Shown here: in pieces, positions 36,094-44,530 of the stretch
Position numbering within the stretch: the stretch's first letter is position 1
How the letters are laid out: the number at the start of each line of letters is the position of its first letter
NCBI GenBank assembly: GCA_002280725.1
Contig: NCEM01000007.1
Location: 49,739 to 113,738, forward strand
Length of the DNA: 64,000 nt
From: Alphaproteobacteria bacterium 32-64-14
Lineage (GTDB): Bacteria; Pseudomonadota; Alphaproteobacteria; Caulobacterales; Hyphomonadaceae
Direction of reading: 5' to 3'
Program-made: the position numbers and the translations under genes
The notes under the pieces: generated by a model
Seen by the model: the letters and a program-made list of their open reading frames with translations, nothing else
Database searches by the model: none
Told to the model about the DNA's origin: nothing

Positions 36094-36936
36094 CTAGGCC
36101 TTCTTCTCGGACTCTTTCGCCAGCTCCGCGCCGCGCTTTACCGCAGCTTCCACCGCCTTGCGCATCAGGTCGGGCATGCCGCCGGGCGCCATCAGCACGT
36201 CAAGCGCCGCAGCGGTCGTGCCGCCCGGAGACGTCACCTGCTGGCGCATATCCGCCGGCGCCTCGGCGAACTCGCTCAGCAGCGCGCCGGCGCCGATAAT
36301 CGTCTCGCGCGCCAGCGCATTCGCGTCCGCTTCATGCAGGCCGGCTGCCCGCCCTGCCGCCGCAAGGGCTTCAACGAGCAGAAAGACATAGGCAGGGCCG
36401 GAGCCAGACACGGCGGTGACCGCGTCCATCTGCGACTCCTTCAACGGGCCAACGACAAGCCCCAGAGGCTCGAGCAACGCGGAAGTCATCTCGGCTTCGT
36501 CGTCGTCGCATGCTTCGGACAGCGCAAAGCCGGTTGCGCCCATGCCAATGGCGCCCGGCGTGTTCGGCATTGCGCGGGCGATCTTCTCGCAACCGAGCGC
36601 AGCTGAAATCTGGGCGGTGGTAAGCCCCGCCATGATCGACACAACGAATGTCTGTGGCCCGACCCAGGCTTTGAGCGCATCGGCGCTTCCGCCAAAGCTC
36701 TGCGGTTTGATCGCGAGGATCAGCAGGTCGGCTGGCTCGGGCGCAGGATTGAGCGCGACGTGCCCGGAGGCGGCCGCCTCCCTCACATCATCGCCCGGAG
36801 CCAGCTCAACAACAGAAAGCCGTGAAATCCCGGCGCCGGCCAGATCGCCCAGCCACCCGCGCGCCATCGCCGAGCCCATGCGGCCTGCACCGATCAGAAC
36901 GGCGTGCTTCAGCCGCGATGCGTCGCTCGCGGCCAT
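36094..36936 (-). CDS. proC: Pyrroline-5-carboxylate reductase
   Basis: NAD(P)H-dependent last step of proline synthesis. The protein has 280 residues. The Rossmann motif is AVLIGAGRMGSAMARG, and IKPQ is followed by the P5C-reductase signature running from DAVTAVSGSGPAYVFLL to QQVTSPGGTTAAAL. The ATG at 36936 lies six bases after the ybjN stop; an in-frame upstream start would run into that gene. It converges with the sensor kinase. Confidence 0.94.
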   Translation of the reverse strand: MAASDASRLKHAVLIGAGRMGSAMARGWLGDLAGAGISRLSVVELAPGDDVREAAASGHVALNPAPEPADLLILAIKPQSFGGSADALKAWVGPQTFVVSIMAGLTTAQISAALGCEKIARAMPNTPGAIGMGATGFALSEACDDDEAEMTSALLEPLGLVVGPLKESQMDAVTAVSGSGPAYVFLLVEALAAAGRAAGLHEADANALARETIIGAGALLSEFAEAPADMRQQVTSPGGTTAAALDVLMAPGGMPDLMRKAVEAAVKRGAELAKESEKKA

Positions 36937-36941
36937 GGGGA

Positions 36942-37445
36942 TCAGGCCTCGCCGGCTGTCTCGAACGCGACAGCGGCAACAGCTTCTTCCGCCGACTTGC
37001 CGGCCCACACGACGAAGTTGAACGCGGGCAGGAACTGGTCCGCCGCATCAAGGGCTGCAGCCAGGATGGCGGCGATCTCACCCGGATCGGGCGAAAGCCG
37101 GTCGAGCATCGGGATGGTGTGGCGGAACACGGCCACGCCCTCGTCGGTCCAGTAGTCGAAGTGGCCAAGCCACAGCCGCTCGTTCATCCGGCGCAGCAGT
37201 TCGGAGATAGCCGAGTTCTTTGCCGTCGGCGCCCGCAGGTCGATGGTGAGCGAGAAGTTCAGGCAGGCAGGCTCGTCGCGCCAGGCGAACATGCCGCCAA
37301 ATTCGCCCCAGCGCGTCAGTGACGCGCAATGGATCACGCCCTCTTCTGAACGCTCGCACGCCCAGTCGGCCGCCAGCAGCGTCTGCTCAACGACGTCCAT
37401 CGCACGGTCATGAGAGCCGGCAGAGTAAGAGTCGAGTTGCGACAT
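36942..37445 (-). CDS. YbjN-domain protein
   Basis: A 167-residue soluble protein of the YbjN fold (type III secretion chaperone-like). It shows the segments WACERSEEGVIHCASLTRWGE, NFSLTIDLRAPTAKN and LRRMNERLWLGHFDYW, then the late region LDRLSPDPGEIAAILAAALDAADQFLPAFN. In alphaproteobacteria YbjN proteins are commonly encoded immediately before proC, as here, but no function is established. GGAGGACC precedes the ATG. Confidence 0.85.
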   Translation of the reverse strand: MSQLDSYSAGSHDRAMDVVEQTLLAADWACERSEEGVIHCASLTRWGEFGGMFAWRDEPACLNFSLTIDLRAPTAKNSAISELLRRMNERLWLGHFDYWTDEGVAVFRHTIPMLDRLSPDPGEIAAILAAALDAADQFLPAFNFVVWAGKSAEEAVAAVAFETAGEA

Positions 37446-37591
37446 CGGGTCCTCCAGTAGTCAGGGCGTCAGTCGCCGGTAATCAAGGCGCCAAGAATCA
37501 AGGCGGAAGGGCCATTGCTGCAAACGCTATAGAGCGTCGGCGCGTCCCACAATGGCGTCATGGTTAAGGGTTTTGGAGTGAGAATCGCCCT

Positions 37592-37846
37592 TCAGGGCTT
37601 CTCCCCAAGTTTCGCTTCCAGTTCGGCGACGCGCTTTTCCAGCGCCTCCGCCCGCTCCAGCGCAGATCGCGCCAGCGTCTTGAGCGCCTCCACTTCCTCG
37701 CGCTTGGCGAGGTCGGCATCGGCCACGGTCCGCTCCACAACCGAGCGGAAAAGCGCTTTTGCCTCATCATTTGCGGCCTGCGCCATGCCGGCGGCGCCCT
37801 GCATAATGCGGGCGAAATCGTCCATTAGGGGGCTCTTGGTCTGCAT
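37592..37846 (-). CDS. ubiK: Accessory factor UbiK family protein
   Basis: An 84-residue coiled-coil protein (BMFP/DUF526). An N-terminal amphipathic region, MDDFARIMQGAAGMAQAAND, is followed by a strong C-terminal coiled coil, LERAEALEKRVAELEAKLGE. In E. coli UbiK assists the soluble ubiquinone-synthesis complex with UbiJ. The ATG at 37846 was preferred over one nine codons upstream. It is divergent from lgt; the 145 bp between it and ybjN shows no other gene. Confidence 0.88.
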   Translation of the reverse strand: MQTKSPLMDDFARIMQGAAGMAQAANDEAKALFRSVVERTVADADLAKREEVEALKTLARSALERAEALEKRVAELEAKLGEKP

Positions 37847-37947
37847 ATGCGCCTCCGCGGTAGACCCCGTCACAGGAGCCGGTATCTATATGGGCCTAAC
37901 GGCCGGGGATTTCAAAGATGCCCCTGCATGCGCTACAGGGTCGCCTC

Positions 37948-38856
37948 ATGTACATTCCCCTGGAAATTCCCTTTCCCCGCATCGATCCGGCGGCGTTTAC
38001 CGTCCCGTTCCTCGAGTTCCCTGTGCGCTGGTATGCGCTCGGCTACATTTTCGGCCTTGTGCTGGGCTGGTGGTACGCCGTGCGCGTGGTCTCCACGGCC
38101 CGCCTCTGGGGAGACGCGCCCAAGGGGCCGATGCAGCGGGCGGATATCGACGACTTCGCCTTCTACGCCATGATCGGCATCCTGCTCGGAGGGCGGATTG
38201 GCTACATCCTGTTCTACACGATCCCCTACGAGTCCGAGAAACTGTTCGGGCCCACGGGCGACCTGATGTTCATCCTGCGCATGTGGGAGGGCGGCATGTC
38301 CTTCCACGGCGGCCTGATCGGCGCGATCCTCGCCGTGTTCCTCACCGCGCGCATTCGCAAGATCCCGGTGCTCAGCCTTGGCGATGTCGCGTGCGCGGCT
38401 GCGCCGATCGGCATCTTCCTCGTGCGCGTCGCGAACTTCATCAACGGCGAACTGTTCGGCCGCCAGACCGACGCGCCATGGGCGATGCGCTTCCCCGACT
38501 ACGACTGGAGCGCACGCGCCTGGGGTTCGGTCGAGAACAAGCCGCTGGTTCATCCCAGCCAGCTTTATGAGGCCGCCCTCGAAGGCATCCTGCTGTTCAT
38601 CGTCTGCTGGGTTGCCGTGTACAAGCTGAGGCTGCTGCGCAAGCCAGGCATGGTCGCGGGCATCTTCCTGATCGGTTACGCCCTGTCGCGCACGTTCGTT
38701 GAGAACTTCCGCGAGCCCGACAACTTCACGCAGGGCATCATGCCGGAATGGTTCACCATGGGCATGCTGCTATCGGTCCCGATGATCATCGGCGGCGTCT
38801 TCCTGATCTGGTGGTCCAACCGTAACACCGGCACGGACGCGGCGAAGGCGGCGTGA
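37948..38856 (+). CDS. lgt: Prolipoprotein diacylglyceryl transferase
   Basis: Integral inner-membrane enzyme of 302 residues adding diacylglycerol from phosphatidylglycerol to the lipobox Cys. It has GGRIGYILFY, the essential His region in GGMSFHGGLIGA, and the Lgt signature RVANFINGELFGR, with seven predicted helices. An ATG ten codons upstream (37918) is the alternative start. The stop overlaps the midA GTG start by four bases. Confidence 0.95.
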   Translation: MYIPLEIPFPRIDPAAFTVPFLEFPVRWYALGYIFGLVLGWWYAVRVVSTARLWGDAPKGPMQRADIDDFAFYAMIGILLGGRIGYILFYTIPYESEKLFGPTGDLMFILRMWEGGMSFHGGLIGAILAVFLTARIRKIPVLSLGDVACAAAPIGIFLVRVANFINGELFGRQTDAPWAMRFPDYDWSARAWGSVENKPLVHPSQLYEAALEGILLFIVCWVAVYKLRLLRKPGMVAGIFLIGYALSRTFVENFREPDNFTQGIMPEWFTMGMLLSVPMIIGGVFLIWWSNRNTGTDAAKAA

Positions 38857-39905
38857 GCGGCGGCGAGCTGAGGACCCGCATCGCGGAGCTAATCAGCCGC
38901 GACGGCCCCATGCCCGTGTCGCTCTACATGATGATATGCCTGCACGATCCGCACGCGGGCTATTACGCGACGCGGGCTGGCTTCAATCGTGATTTCACGA
39001 CAGCCCCCGAAACCAGCCAGGTGTTCGGCGAACTGCTGGGCGTCTGGACAGGCATCCAGTGGACTCACATGGGCCTGCCGAAAAAACTGAACCTCATCGA
39101 GATGGGCCCCGGCCGCGGCACGATGATGAAGGACATGCTGCGCATGATCCGCATGTTTCCACGGCTCAGCGAAGCGCTGGATGTCACGCTGGTCGAGGCC
39201 AGCCCGCTCCTCCGCGAGGAACAGAAGCGCACGCTCGCGGCTCACACGATCCGGCATGTCGAGAGCATCGATGATGCACCGCCGGGGCCTGCCATCATTG
39301 TCGGGAATGAATTCCTCGACTGCCTGCCCATCCGCCAGTTTGTGCGCGTCGCGGGCGCCTGGCGCGAGCGGCAGGTGGGACTGAATGCGAAGCGCGAACT
39401 GGTGTTCGGCCTCAGCCCCCCGGTGGACCTTCCGCCCGGCCTATCGCCGACCAGCGACGAGGTTGAGCACACGCCAGCGCTGGAACTGCTCGTGGACAAG
39501 CTCACGCGGCGGTTCAGCGAACACCCCGGCCGCGCGCTGTTCGTCGACTACGGGCCCGACACAACGTCGCCTGCAGATACACTGCGCGCCTACTCGCAAG
39601 GACAGCAGGTTCACCCGCTGTCCGATCCGGGCGGCTCGGATCTCACCGCCGATGTCGACTTCGGTCGGCTCGCAGGGCTGGCGCGCGCGGCGAAGCTCCA
39701 AGTAGATGGGCCGCTGGCGCAAGGCGTGCTGCTGAACAAGCTGGGCGCGAGCATCCGCGAGAAAGTGCTGGGCGACGCCAATCCTGCCCGCGCGCGCGAA
39801 ATGTCGGCCGCAATCGAAACGCTTGTCTCGCCAGCTCAGATGGGCGAACGATTCAAGGCGATTGCGATCAGCGCGCCGTCGCTTGGCCCGGCGCAGGGGT
39901 TCTGA
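38853..39905 (+). CDS. MidA/NDUFAF7-like SAM-dependent methyltransferase
   Basis: A 350-residue class-I methyltransferase of the COG1565 family. The SAM motif is NLIEMGPGRGTMMKDM, and the start DGPMPVSLYMMICLHDPHAGYY is diagnostic. The mitochondrial ortholog NDUFAF7 dimethylates an arginine of complex I subunit NDUFS2; a similar role in bacteria is plausible but not shown here. A GTG start overlaps the lgt stop. Confidence 0.9.
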   Translation: MSGGELRTRIAELISRDGPMPVSLYMMICLHDPHAGYYATRAGFNRDFTTAPETSQVFGELLGVWTGIQWTHMGLPKKLNLIEMGPGRGTMMKDMLRMIRMFPRLSEALDVTLVEASPLLREEQKRTLAAHTIRHVESIDDAPPGPAIIVGNEFLDCLPIRQFVRVAGAWRERQVGLNAKRELVFGLSPPVDLPPGLSPTSDEVEHTPALELLVDKLTRRFSEHPGRALFVDYGPDTTSPADTLRAYSQGQQVHPLSDPGGSDLTADVDFGRLAGLARAAKLQVDGPLAQGVLLNKLGASIREKVLGDANPARAREMSAAIETLVSPAQMGERFKAIAISAPSLGPAQGF

Positions 39906-39914
39906 GGAGGCTTG

Positions 39915-40703
39915 ATGACCATCGAACGTCCTCCTTCTGAAGAAGCCCCCGCGCTCAAGCGCTTCTCCATGCACGTCCGCCACGGCTTCTTCGGCCGGCG
40001 AGGCGGCGTTTCCACCGGTGTCTATGGTTCGCTGAACTGCGGCCATGGCTCGGGCGATGAACCGGAGAAGGTGACGGAAAACAGACGCCGCGTCTGCCAG
40101 GCGCTCGGCTCGTCCCTCGAAGGGCTGGCATCGCCCCGGCAAATCCATTCGGCCAAGGCCATCGCCACCGACAAGGCGTACGAACCCAATGAACGCCCCG
40201 AATGCGATGCACTTGTCACGAAGCGCCCCGGCCTTCTGCTCGGCGTGCTGGCGGCGGACTGCGCGCCCATCGTCCTGTGCGACCCGCACAATGGCGTGAT
40301 CGCCGCTATCCATGCCGGATGGCGCGGCGCGGTTGGCGGCGTGATCGAAAGCGCGGTCGAGGTGATGGGCCAGCTCGGCGCCGACCCGTCGAAAACGGTG
40401 GCGGGCGTCGGCCCCTGCCTGTCGCAGCAATCCTTCGAAGTCGGCCCCGATCTGGCCGATGCCGTGTTGGACGCAACGCCATGGGCCGAACACCTGTTTG
40501 CGGCGGGCCAGGGTGATCGCCAGTACTTTGATCTCAAGCGCTATTGCCTCGGCCGTCTCGCGCGGCTGGGTGTCGCCCACATGGATGCGCTGGCCGACGA
40601 CACGCTGACCCAGCCTGAGGATTACTTTTCCCATCGCGCCTCGGTGAAGGCGGGACAGCGCGACTGCGGGAGAAACATGACGGGAATCATGCTCCTCGCC
40701 TGA
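39915..40703 (+). CDS. pgeF: PgeF/YfiH-family purine nucleoside phosphorylase-type protein
   Basis: A 262-residue multicopper-oxidase-like family (YfiH/LACC1) protein with zinc-dependent active site: PRQIHSA, the Cys in AADCAPIVLCD and HAGWRG. Family members phosphorolyse adenosine or inosine; E. coli YfiH has also been linked to editing peptidoglycan precursors. The gene follows midA by nine bases in a lgt-midA-pgeF run that is conserved in alphaproteobacteria. Confidence 0.92.
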   Translation: MTIERPPSEEAPALKRFSMHVRHGFFGRRGGVSTGVYGSLNCGHGSGDEPEKVTENRRRVCQALGSSLEGLASPRQIHSAKAIATDKAYEPNERPECDALVTKRPGLLLGVLAADCAPIVLCDPHNGVIAAIHAGWRGAVGGVIESAVEVMGQLGADPSKTVAGVGPCLSQQSFEVGPDLADAVLDATPWAEHLFAAGQGDRQYFDLKRYCLGRLARLGVAHMDALADDTLTQPEDYFSHRASVKAGQRDCGRNMTGIMLLA

Positions 40704-40886
40704 TGCGCTAGCGCGTGTCGCCTGCACGTTTGTTGGGCTGCGGCATTTGGGCCGCACATTGCTGCGGCGAAATCACTCCCACAGAATCCGCATCGCCCAC
40801 GATTGCAGCCCGTTCGATTCTGCGACAGAAGCGTGACGCCGATGACGAGGCCCGTTTCCGGGCCAGCGATATGGGAGAGCTATGAG

Positions 40887-41819
40887 ATGAAGATTATCTC
40901 GTGCAATTCCAACCGGCCGCTTGCCGAGAAAATTTCCACCTATCTCGACATCCCGCTAACCAACGCCGAAGTGAAAACCTTCAAGGATCGCGAGGTCTTT
41001 GTGAAGGTGAACGAAAACGTCCGCGGCAAGGATGTCTACATCATCCAGTCCACCTCGGCGCCGGCCAACGACCACCTGATGGAATTGCTGATCATGACGG
41101 ACGCGCTGGTGCGCGCCAGCGCCCGCCGCGTCACCGCCGTCGTGCCGTACTATGGCTATGCCCGCCAGGACCGCAAAACCGATGGCCGCACGCCGATCTC
41201 GGCCAAGTTGGTCGCCAACCTGATCACGGTCGCCGGGGTCAATCGCGTCGTCACGGTCGACCTGCACTCCGCGCCGATCCAGGGCTTCTTCGACTGCCCG
41301 ACCGACAACCTGTTCGCCCAGCCGGAAATGGCGGACGACATTCTCAAGAAGTATGGCCACAAGGACCTTATGGTCATCTCGCCGGACGTCGGCGGCGTGG
41401 TTCGCGCCCGTGCGTTGGCCAAGCGCCTCGAGGTCGATCTCGCCATCGTGGACAAGCGCCGCGAGAAGGCGGGCGAGTCCGAAGTCATGAACATCATCGG
41501 CGACGTCGCCGGACGGAAGTGCATCCTGATCGACGACATGACGGACTCGGGCGGCACGCTCATCAACGCGGCTGACGCCCTGCTAAAAAACGGCGCCAAG
41601 GAAGTCGCGGCCTATGTCACGCACGGCGTGCTGTCGAACGGCGCGGCAGAGAACATCGACAAGTCGCAGCTGAAAGAGCTGGTGATCACCGACACGATCA
41701 GTGCGCCTGATCATGTGAAGAAGGCGAAGAAGATCCGCACGATCTCCCTCGCCCCTCTCATCGGTGAGGCCATCCGGCGTATCGCCAACGACGAGTCGAT
41801 CTCGAAGATGTTCGACTAG
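40887..41819 (+). CDS. prs: Ribose-phosphate pyrophosphokinase
   Basis: Makes PRPP from ribose 5-phosphate and ATP. The protein has 310 residues. It shows [14 protein letters not shown], the signature [12 protein letters not shown] and the PRPP loop [12 protein letters not shown]. The ATG at 40887 follows GGGAGAGC; in-frame codons upstream are not supported. The 183 bp before it contains a GGCCCG-TTTC-CGGGCC hairpin (40853-40868) but no T-tract. PRPP links functionally to pyrE and apt elsewhere in the window. Confidence 0.96.
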   Translation: MKIISCNSNRPLAEKISTYLDIPLTNAEVKTFKDREVFVKVNENVRGKDVYIIQSTSAPANDHLMELLIMTDALVRASARRVTAVVPYYGYARQDRKTDGRTPISAKLVANLITVAGVNRVVTVDLHSAPIQGFFDCPTDNLFAQPEMADDILKKYGHKDLMVISPDVGGVVRARALAKRLEVDLAIVDKRREKAGESEVMNIIGDVAGRKCILIDDMTDSGGTLINAADALLKNGAKEVAAYVTHGVLSNGAAENIDKSQLKELVITDTISAPDHVKKAKKIRTISLAPLIGEAIRRIANDESISKMFD

Positions 41820-41840
41820 AGCGAGCCTCGCTGCACGCCA

Positions 41841-43844
41841 CTAGAGTCCATTCGACGGCATCTGACCCAGCGCGCGCTCGAGAGCGCCGATAGTGGCAAG
41901 ATTTTCCTGCATCAGGGGATGTGCATTTCCGTACGACGTTGCGAGTTGCTGACGGTCTTGTTGCGCTCTGCTTAACTCCCCCAGCAGCGCCAGCGTCAGG
42001 GCCTCGCTGCGTGCCTTGTCAGCTAATGCGATCTTAGAAGCTTCATCGACAGCGGCGGACAGGGAAATCATTCTAGGATGGTTGCTTCCATAACGTGTCG
42101 ATGCAGCTCCGCGGAGCGCGACAAGCTGCGCGTATTCCCCCGCCTGCGGCAATGGTCCAGTTTGAGTCGCGGGCGCTGGAGCACCCGGAGCAAAGGCCGG
42201 CGCCGTGGGCGCGGCGGGCGATACGCGTCCAACTGGCGCAACTGGCGCGACCAGCGCCACTGCTGAGGGCGGCGTCACGGGCGTCGGCGGAGCAGGCGGG
42301 GCTTCACCGGTCCATGTCGGAGGCTTCGGCGGCAGGGGCGCCGTCAACGGACCCGGGTGCGCGAGCGGCGCCAATACTGGTGCTGGTTGGCGCGGCGCGG
42401 CAGGCGGCGTGGGAGGAGCCGGCGGCTGCTCAAACGACTCCGGCATCGGGCCGCTCGCGCTGTCCGAGCAGTGCACGTCGAAGCGCATCTGCCGGCCGGC
42501 ATCGCGGCGGCCAACCGCACCGCCCTCGCTGACCGACTGACCCTTCGCCACGCTGAGACTGCCCAGGCCGTTGAGTTGCGCGACGCAGCTTGCCGCCTCG
42601 CCTGCGCCCTCAAGCCGAACATTGTAGCCACGCGAGGTATCGCCGCTGATCGAGGCCACCGTCGCAGGGAAGGTTGCGCGCACCGTGCCGTCGCTCGACA
42701 GTTCAGCGGCAGGCGGCGCTTCCGGGGCTTCGGGAGCCTCTGGCGCTTCCGGCATCTCCGGCGCTTCCGGCGCCTCTACCGCCGCGATGGCTTCCGGCGG
42801 AGCAGGCGGCGCGGGCGGGGCTTCAGGCGCCGGCGTTGCGAACATCACCTGCGCCACCGCCAGCGGCGCGCCGATCAGCGCCAGCACACAGGCGGACGCG
42901 AGCGCCATCCGCGCCGGTTTGCGCTTCGACATGCCAAGCGTGCGCGTGACGCGCAGCATCATGCTTCCCCCCGCCAGCGACATCGACGCCGCAGGCAAGG
43001 CAACCGGCAGGCCAGCCGAGAAGCCGGCAACATCACGCAGCGTGCGGGCGTAGACGCGGCCATCGCGAGCAACATTCACGACAGCTTCGTCGCAGGCCAG
43101 TTCGCGCGCCACTTCAAGCTCGCGGCGCATCAGCCAGGCGAACGGGTTGAACCACAGAAGGTCCGCCGTGATCCGCTCCAGCGGACGCAGCCAGCCATCG
43201 CCACGCGCAACGTGCGTGCACTCATGTGCGATCACGAGATCCAGCGCTTCCGGCTTCAGCCTGTCTTCGAGGCCATCCGGCAGGCAGATCATCGGGCGCA
43301 GCACCCCGAAGGAGAAGGGCGAGACTTTCTCGGCCACGATCTTCATGCGCGGCGGCTTCTTCATGCCAAGCCGCTTGCTCCACATGCGCAAAGCGTTGTG
43401 CGCGGCGCCCGGCCCGGCGTCGCGGGCGTATTGCACGACGCCGAGCAGCGCCTTGGCCGCAAGCTGCGCCATCACGAAACGCGCCACCCAGCCGATGGCA
43501 AGCACCAGCAGAATGATCTGCACCGGGTCGATGCTCACGGGCGCAGCGGCAACAGGAATGTCGAAACTCGCGGCCATCGGGGCCAATGTCTCAGGCTGCA
43601 CCACGAACGTCGCGGGCATCGCCTCGACAACCACATTGGCCGCCTCCCGCGGCGCCAGACCCCAGCCGAACGCCGAGACCAGCGGCGCTGCAACCCACGG
43701 CGCCAGCAGCAACAGTGTCGCGCCGCGCCAGATCCACTGACGCGCACGGCCCGATACATTGCTGCGTTGAAGCGTGCGGGCGGTGAGCCAGATCAGGCCG
43801 CCCCAGACGATCGATGAAACCAGCAGGAAGATGAACGTCAGCAT
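41841..43844 (-). CDS. BlaR1-type M56 metallopeptidase with Pro-rich and LytM-like regions
   Basis: A 667-residue membrane protease. Helices near 1-20, 42-60, 105-130 and about 315-335 bracket the cytosolic M56 domain, with zinc motif HECTH at 207-211 and ELACDE downstream. After the last helix comes a low-complexity EAPEAP-rich linker. A segment with the outline of a LytM domain follows (GYNVRLEGAGEAASC, VAKGQSVSEGGAVG, RFDVHC) but without its zinc histidines, then a long Pro/Ala tail and a helical end. ATG at 43844 overlaps the blaI stop; a GTG one codon earlier is possible. It probably senses envelope stress and cleaves the BlaI-like repressor. Confidence 0.85.
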   Translation of the reverse strand: MLTFIFLLVSSIVWGGLIWLTARTLQRSNVSGRARQWIWRGATLLLLAPWVAAPLVSAFGWGLAPREAANVVVEAMPATFVVQPETLAPMAASFDIPVAAAPVSIDPVQIILLVLAIGWVARFVMAQLAAKALLGVVQYARDAGPGAAHNALRMWSKRLGMKKPPRMKIVAEKVSPFSFGVLRPMICLPDGLEDRLKPEALDLVIAHECTHVARGDGWLRPLERITADLLWFNPFAWLMRRELEVARELACDEAVVNVARDGRVYARTLRDVAGFSAGLPVALPAASMSLAGGSMMLRVTRTLGMSKRKPARMALASACVLALIGAPLAVAQVMFATPAPEAPPAPPAPPEAIAAVEAPEAPEMPEAPEAPEAPEAPPAAELSSDGTVRATFPATVASISGDTSRGYNVRLEGAGEAASCVAQLNGLGSLSVAKGQSVSEGGAVGRRDAGRQMRFDVHCSDSASGPMPESFEQPPAPPTPPAAPRQPAPVLAPLAHPGPLTAPLPPKPPTWTGEAPPAPPTPVTPPSAVALVAPVAPVGRVSPAAPTAPAFAPGAPAPATQTGPLPQAGEYAQLVALRGAASTRYGSNHPRMISLSAAVDEASKIALADKARSEALTLALLGELSRAQQDRQQLATSYGNAHPLMQENLATIGALERALGQMPSNGL

Positions 43845-44221
43845 CACTCGCCCTCCACATCGTCAGCGTTCAGGATTGCATCCAGCTCGGCCAGCTCATC
43901 CTTGGTGATGTGCGGGCTGTCGGCAAACATCGAGGCGGGCACCGCCCCCTTGATATCAAGCACGTCGCGCGTCAGCTCGCGCGCCATCGCGCCGAGCACG
44001 GCAACGCGCGACATGGCCGGCGCGTACACCGCCACGCCGTGCACATCAGCGCGCGAGACGAGGCCCTTCTCTTCCATCCGGGTCAGCAGCGTGCGCGTGG
44101 TGGAATAGCTCCAGCCCGTCTCTACGCTGATCGCATCGTGCATCTCGCGGGCGCTTTTGCGCGCAACGGGCCAGAGGTGTTTCAGGATCGAAAGCTCGGT
44201 CCTGGTGGCGGTGGGAGGCAT
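43844..44221 (-). CDS. BlaI/MecI/CopY-family transcriptional repressor
   Basis: A 125-residue winged-helix repressor (LSILKHLWPVARKSAREMHD, then YSTTRTLLTRMEEKGLVSR, the recognition helix and wing). Members repress beta-lactamase or copper genes and are inactivated by proteolysis through a partnered M56 protease, which is the next gene. A BlaI-type palindrome lies 40 bp upstream of its start. No beta-lactamase gene is in the window, so its regulon here is unknown beyond probable autoregulation. Confidence 0.9.
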   Translation of the reverse strand: MPPTATRTELSILKHLWPVARKSAREMHDAISVETGWSYSTTRTLLTRMEEKGLVSRADVHGVAVYAPAMSRVAVLGAMARELTRDVLDIKGAVPASMFADSPHITKDELAELDAILNADDVEGE

Positions 44222-44260
44222 GCGTCAAATCCCTGTTCTGACGGTTGTCGCGCAGGACGT

Positions 44261-44274
44261 GCTACATTTGTAGC
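44261..44274. promoter_or_regulatory. BlaI-type operator
   Basis: GCTACA-TT-TGTAGC, a perfect six-bp inverted repeat carrying the TACA/TGTA half-sites of BlaI/MecI boxes, centred 47 bp upstream of the repressor start. A weaker half-site pair (GACTAC-GAC-TGTC) follows at about 44279-44291. Confidence 0.7.
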
Positions 44275-44395
44275 GTGATGACTACGACTGTCAATAGCCG
44301 TTCCAAACCGGCCACTCGCGAAGAGTCGGAGCGCCCGCCGCTGCATCACCGCTCCCAACACCGCGCCCGTTGTTTTGGTCATGAATTGAGCAAAA

Positions 44396-44411
44396 TGGGC
44401 ATTCCACTGCC
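44396..44411 (+). promoter_or_regulatory. Candidate sigma-54 promoter for the ammonium transporter
   Basis: TGGGCATTCCACTGCC has the GG-N10-GC spacing of sigma-54 promoters, 120 bp upstream of the amt ATG. Only the core GG and GC are conserved. Amt genes are often NtrC/sigma-54 dependent. The rest of the 256 bp between the BlaI operator and amt shows no gene. Confidence 0.35.
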
Positions 44412-44530
44412 TGATTGTTGTGCATATGGACGCTCGCCCACAGCCGCACCTCGCCCGCCCGGTCAAATGTCCGGCGGCTCGCCTAAGAAGCGGGCAACGC
44501 CGCATCAGTTGGCGAAACCGGAGAGACCCC

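Noticed and set aside
40853..40868. GGCCCG-TTTC-CGGGCC hairpin before prs considered as a terminator or riboswitch
   Set aside because: No T-tract follows and no known riboswitch core is visible; it may only be a 5' UTR hairpin.
42690..42840. Short tandem DNA repeats resembling a minisatellite
   Set aside because: They encode the EAPEAP low-complexity linker of the M56 protease, so the repetition is protein-level.
44420..44530. Upstream extension of the Amt frame
   Set aside because: The signal peptide and ribosome site place the start at 44531; the extension is basic, non-conserved sequence.
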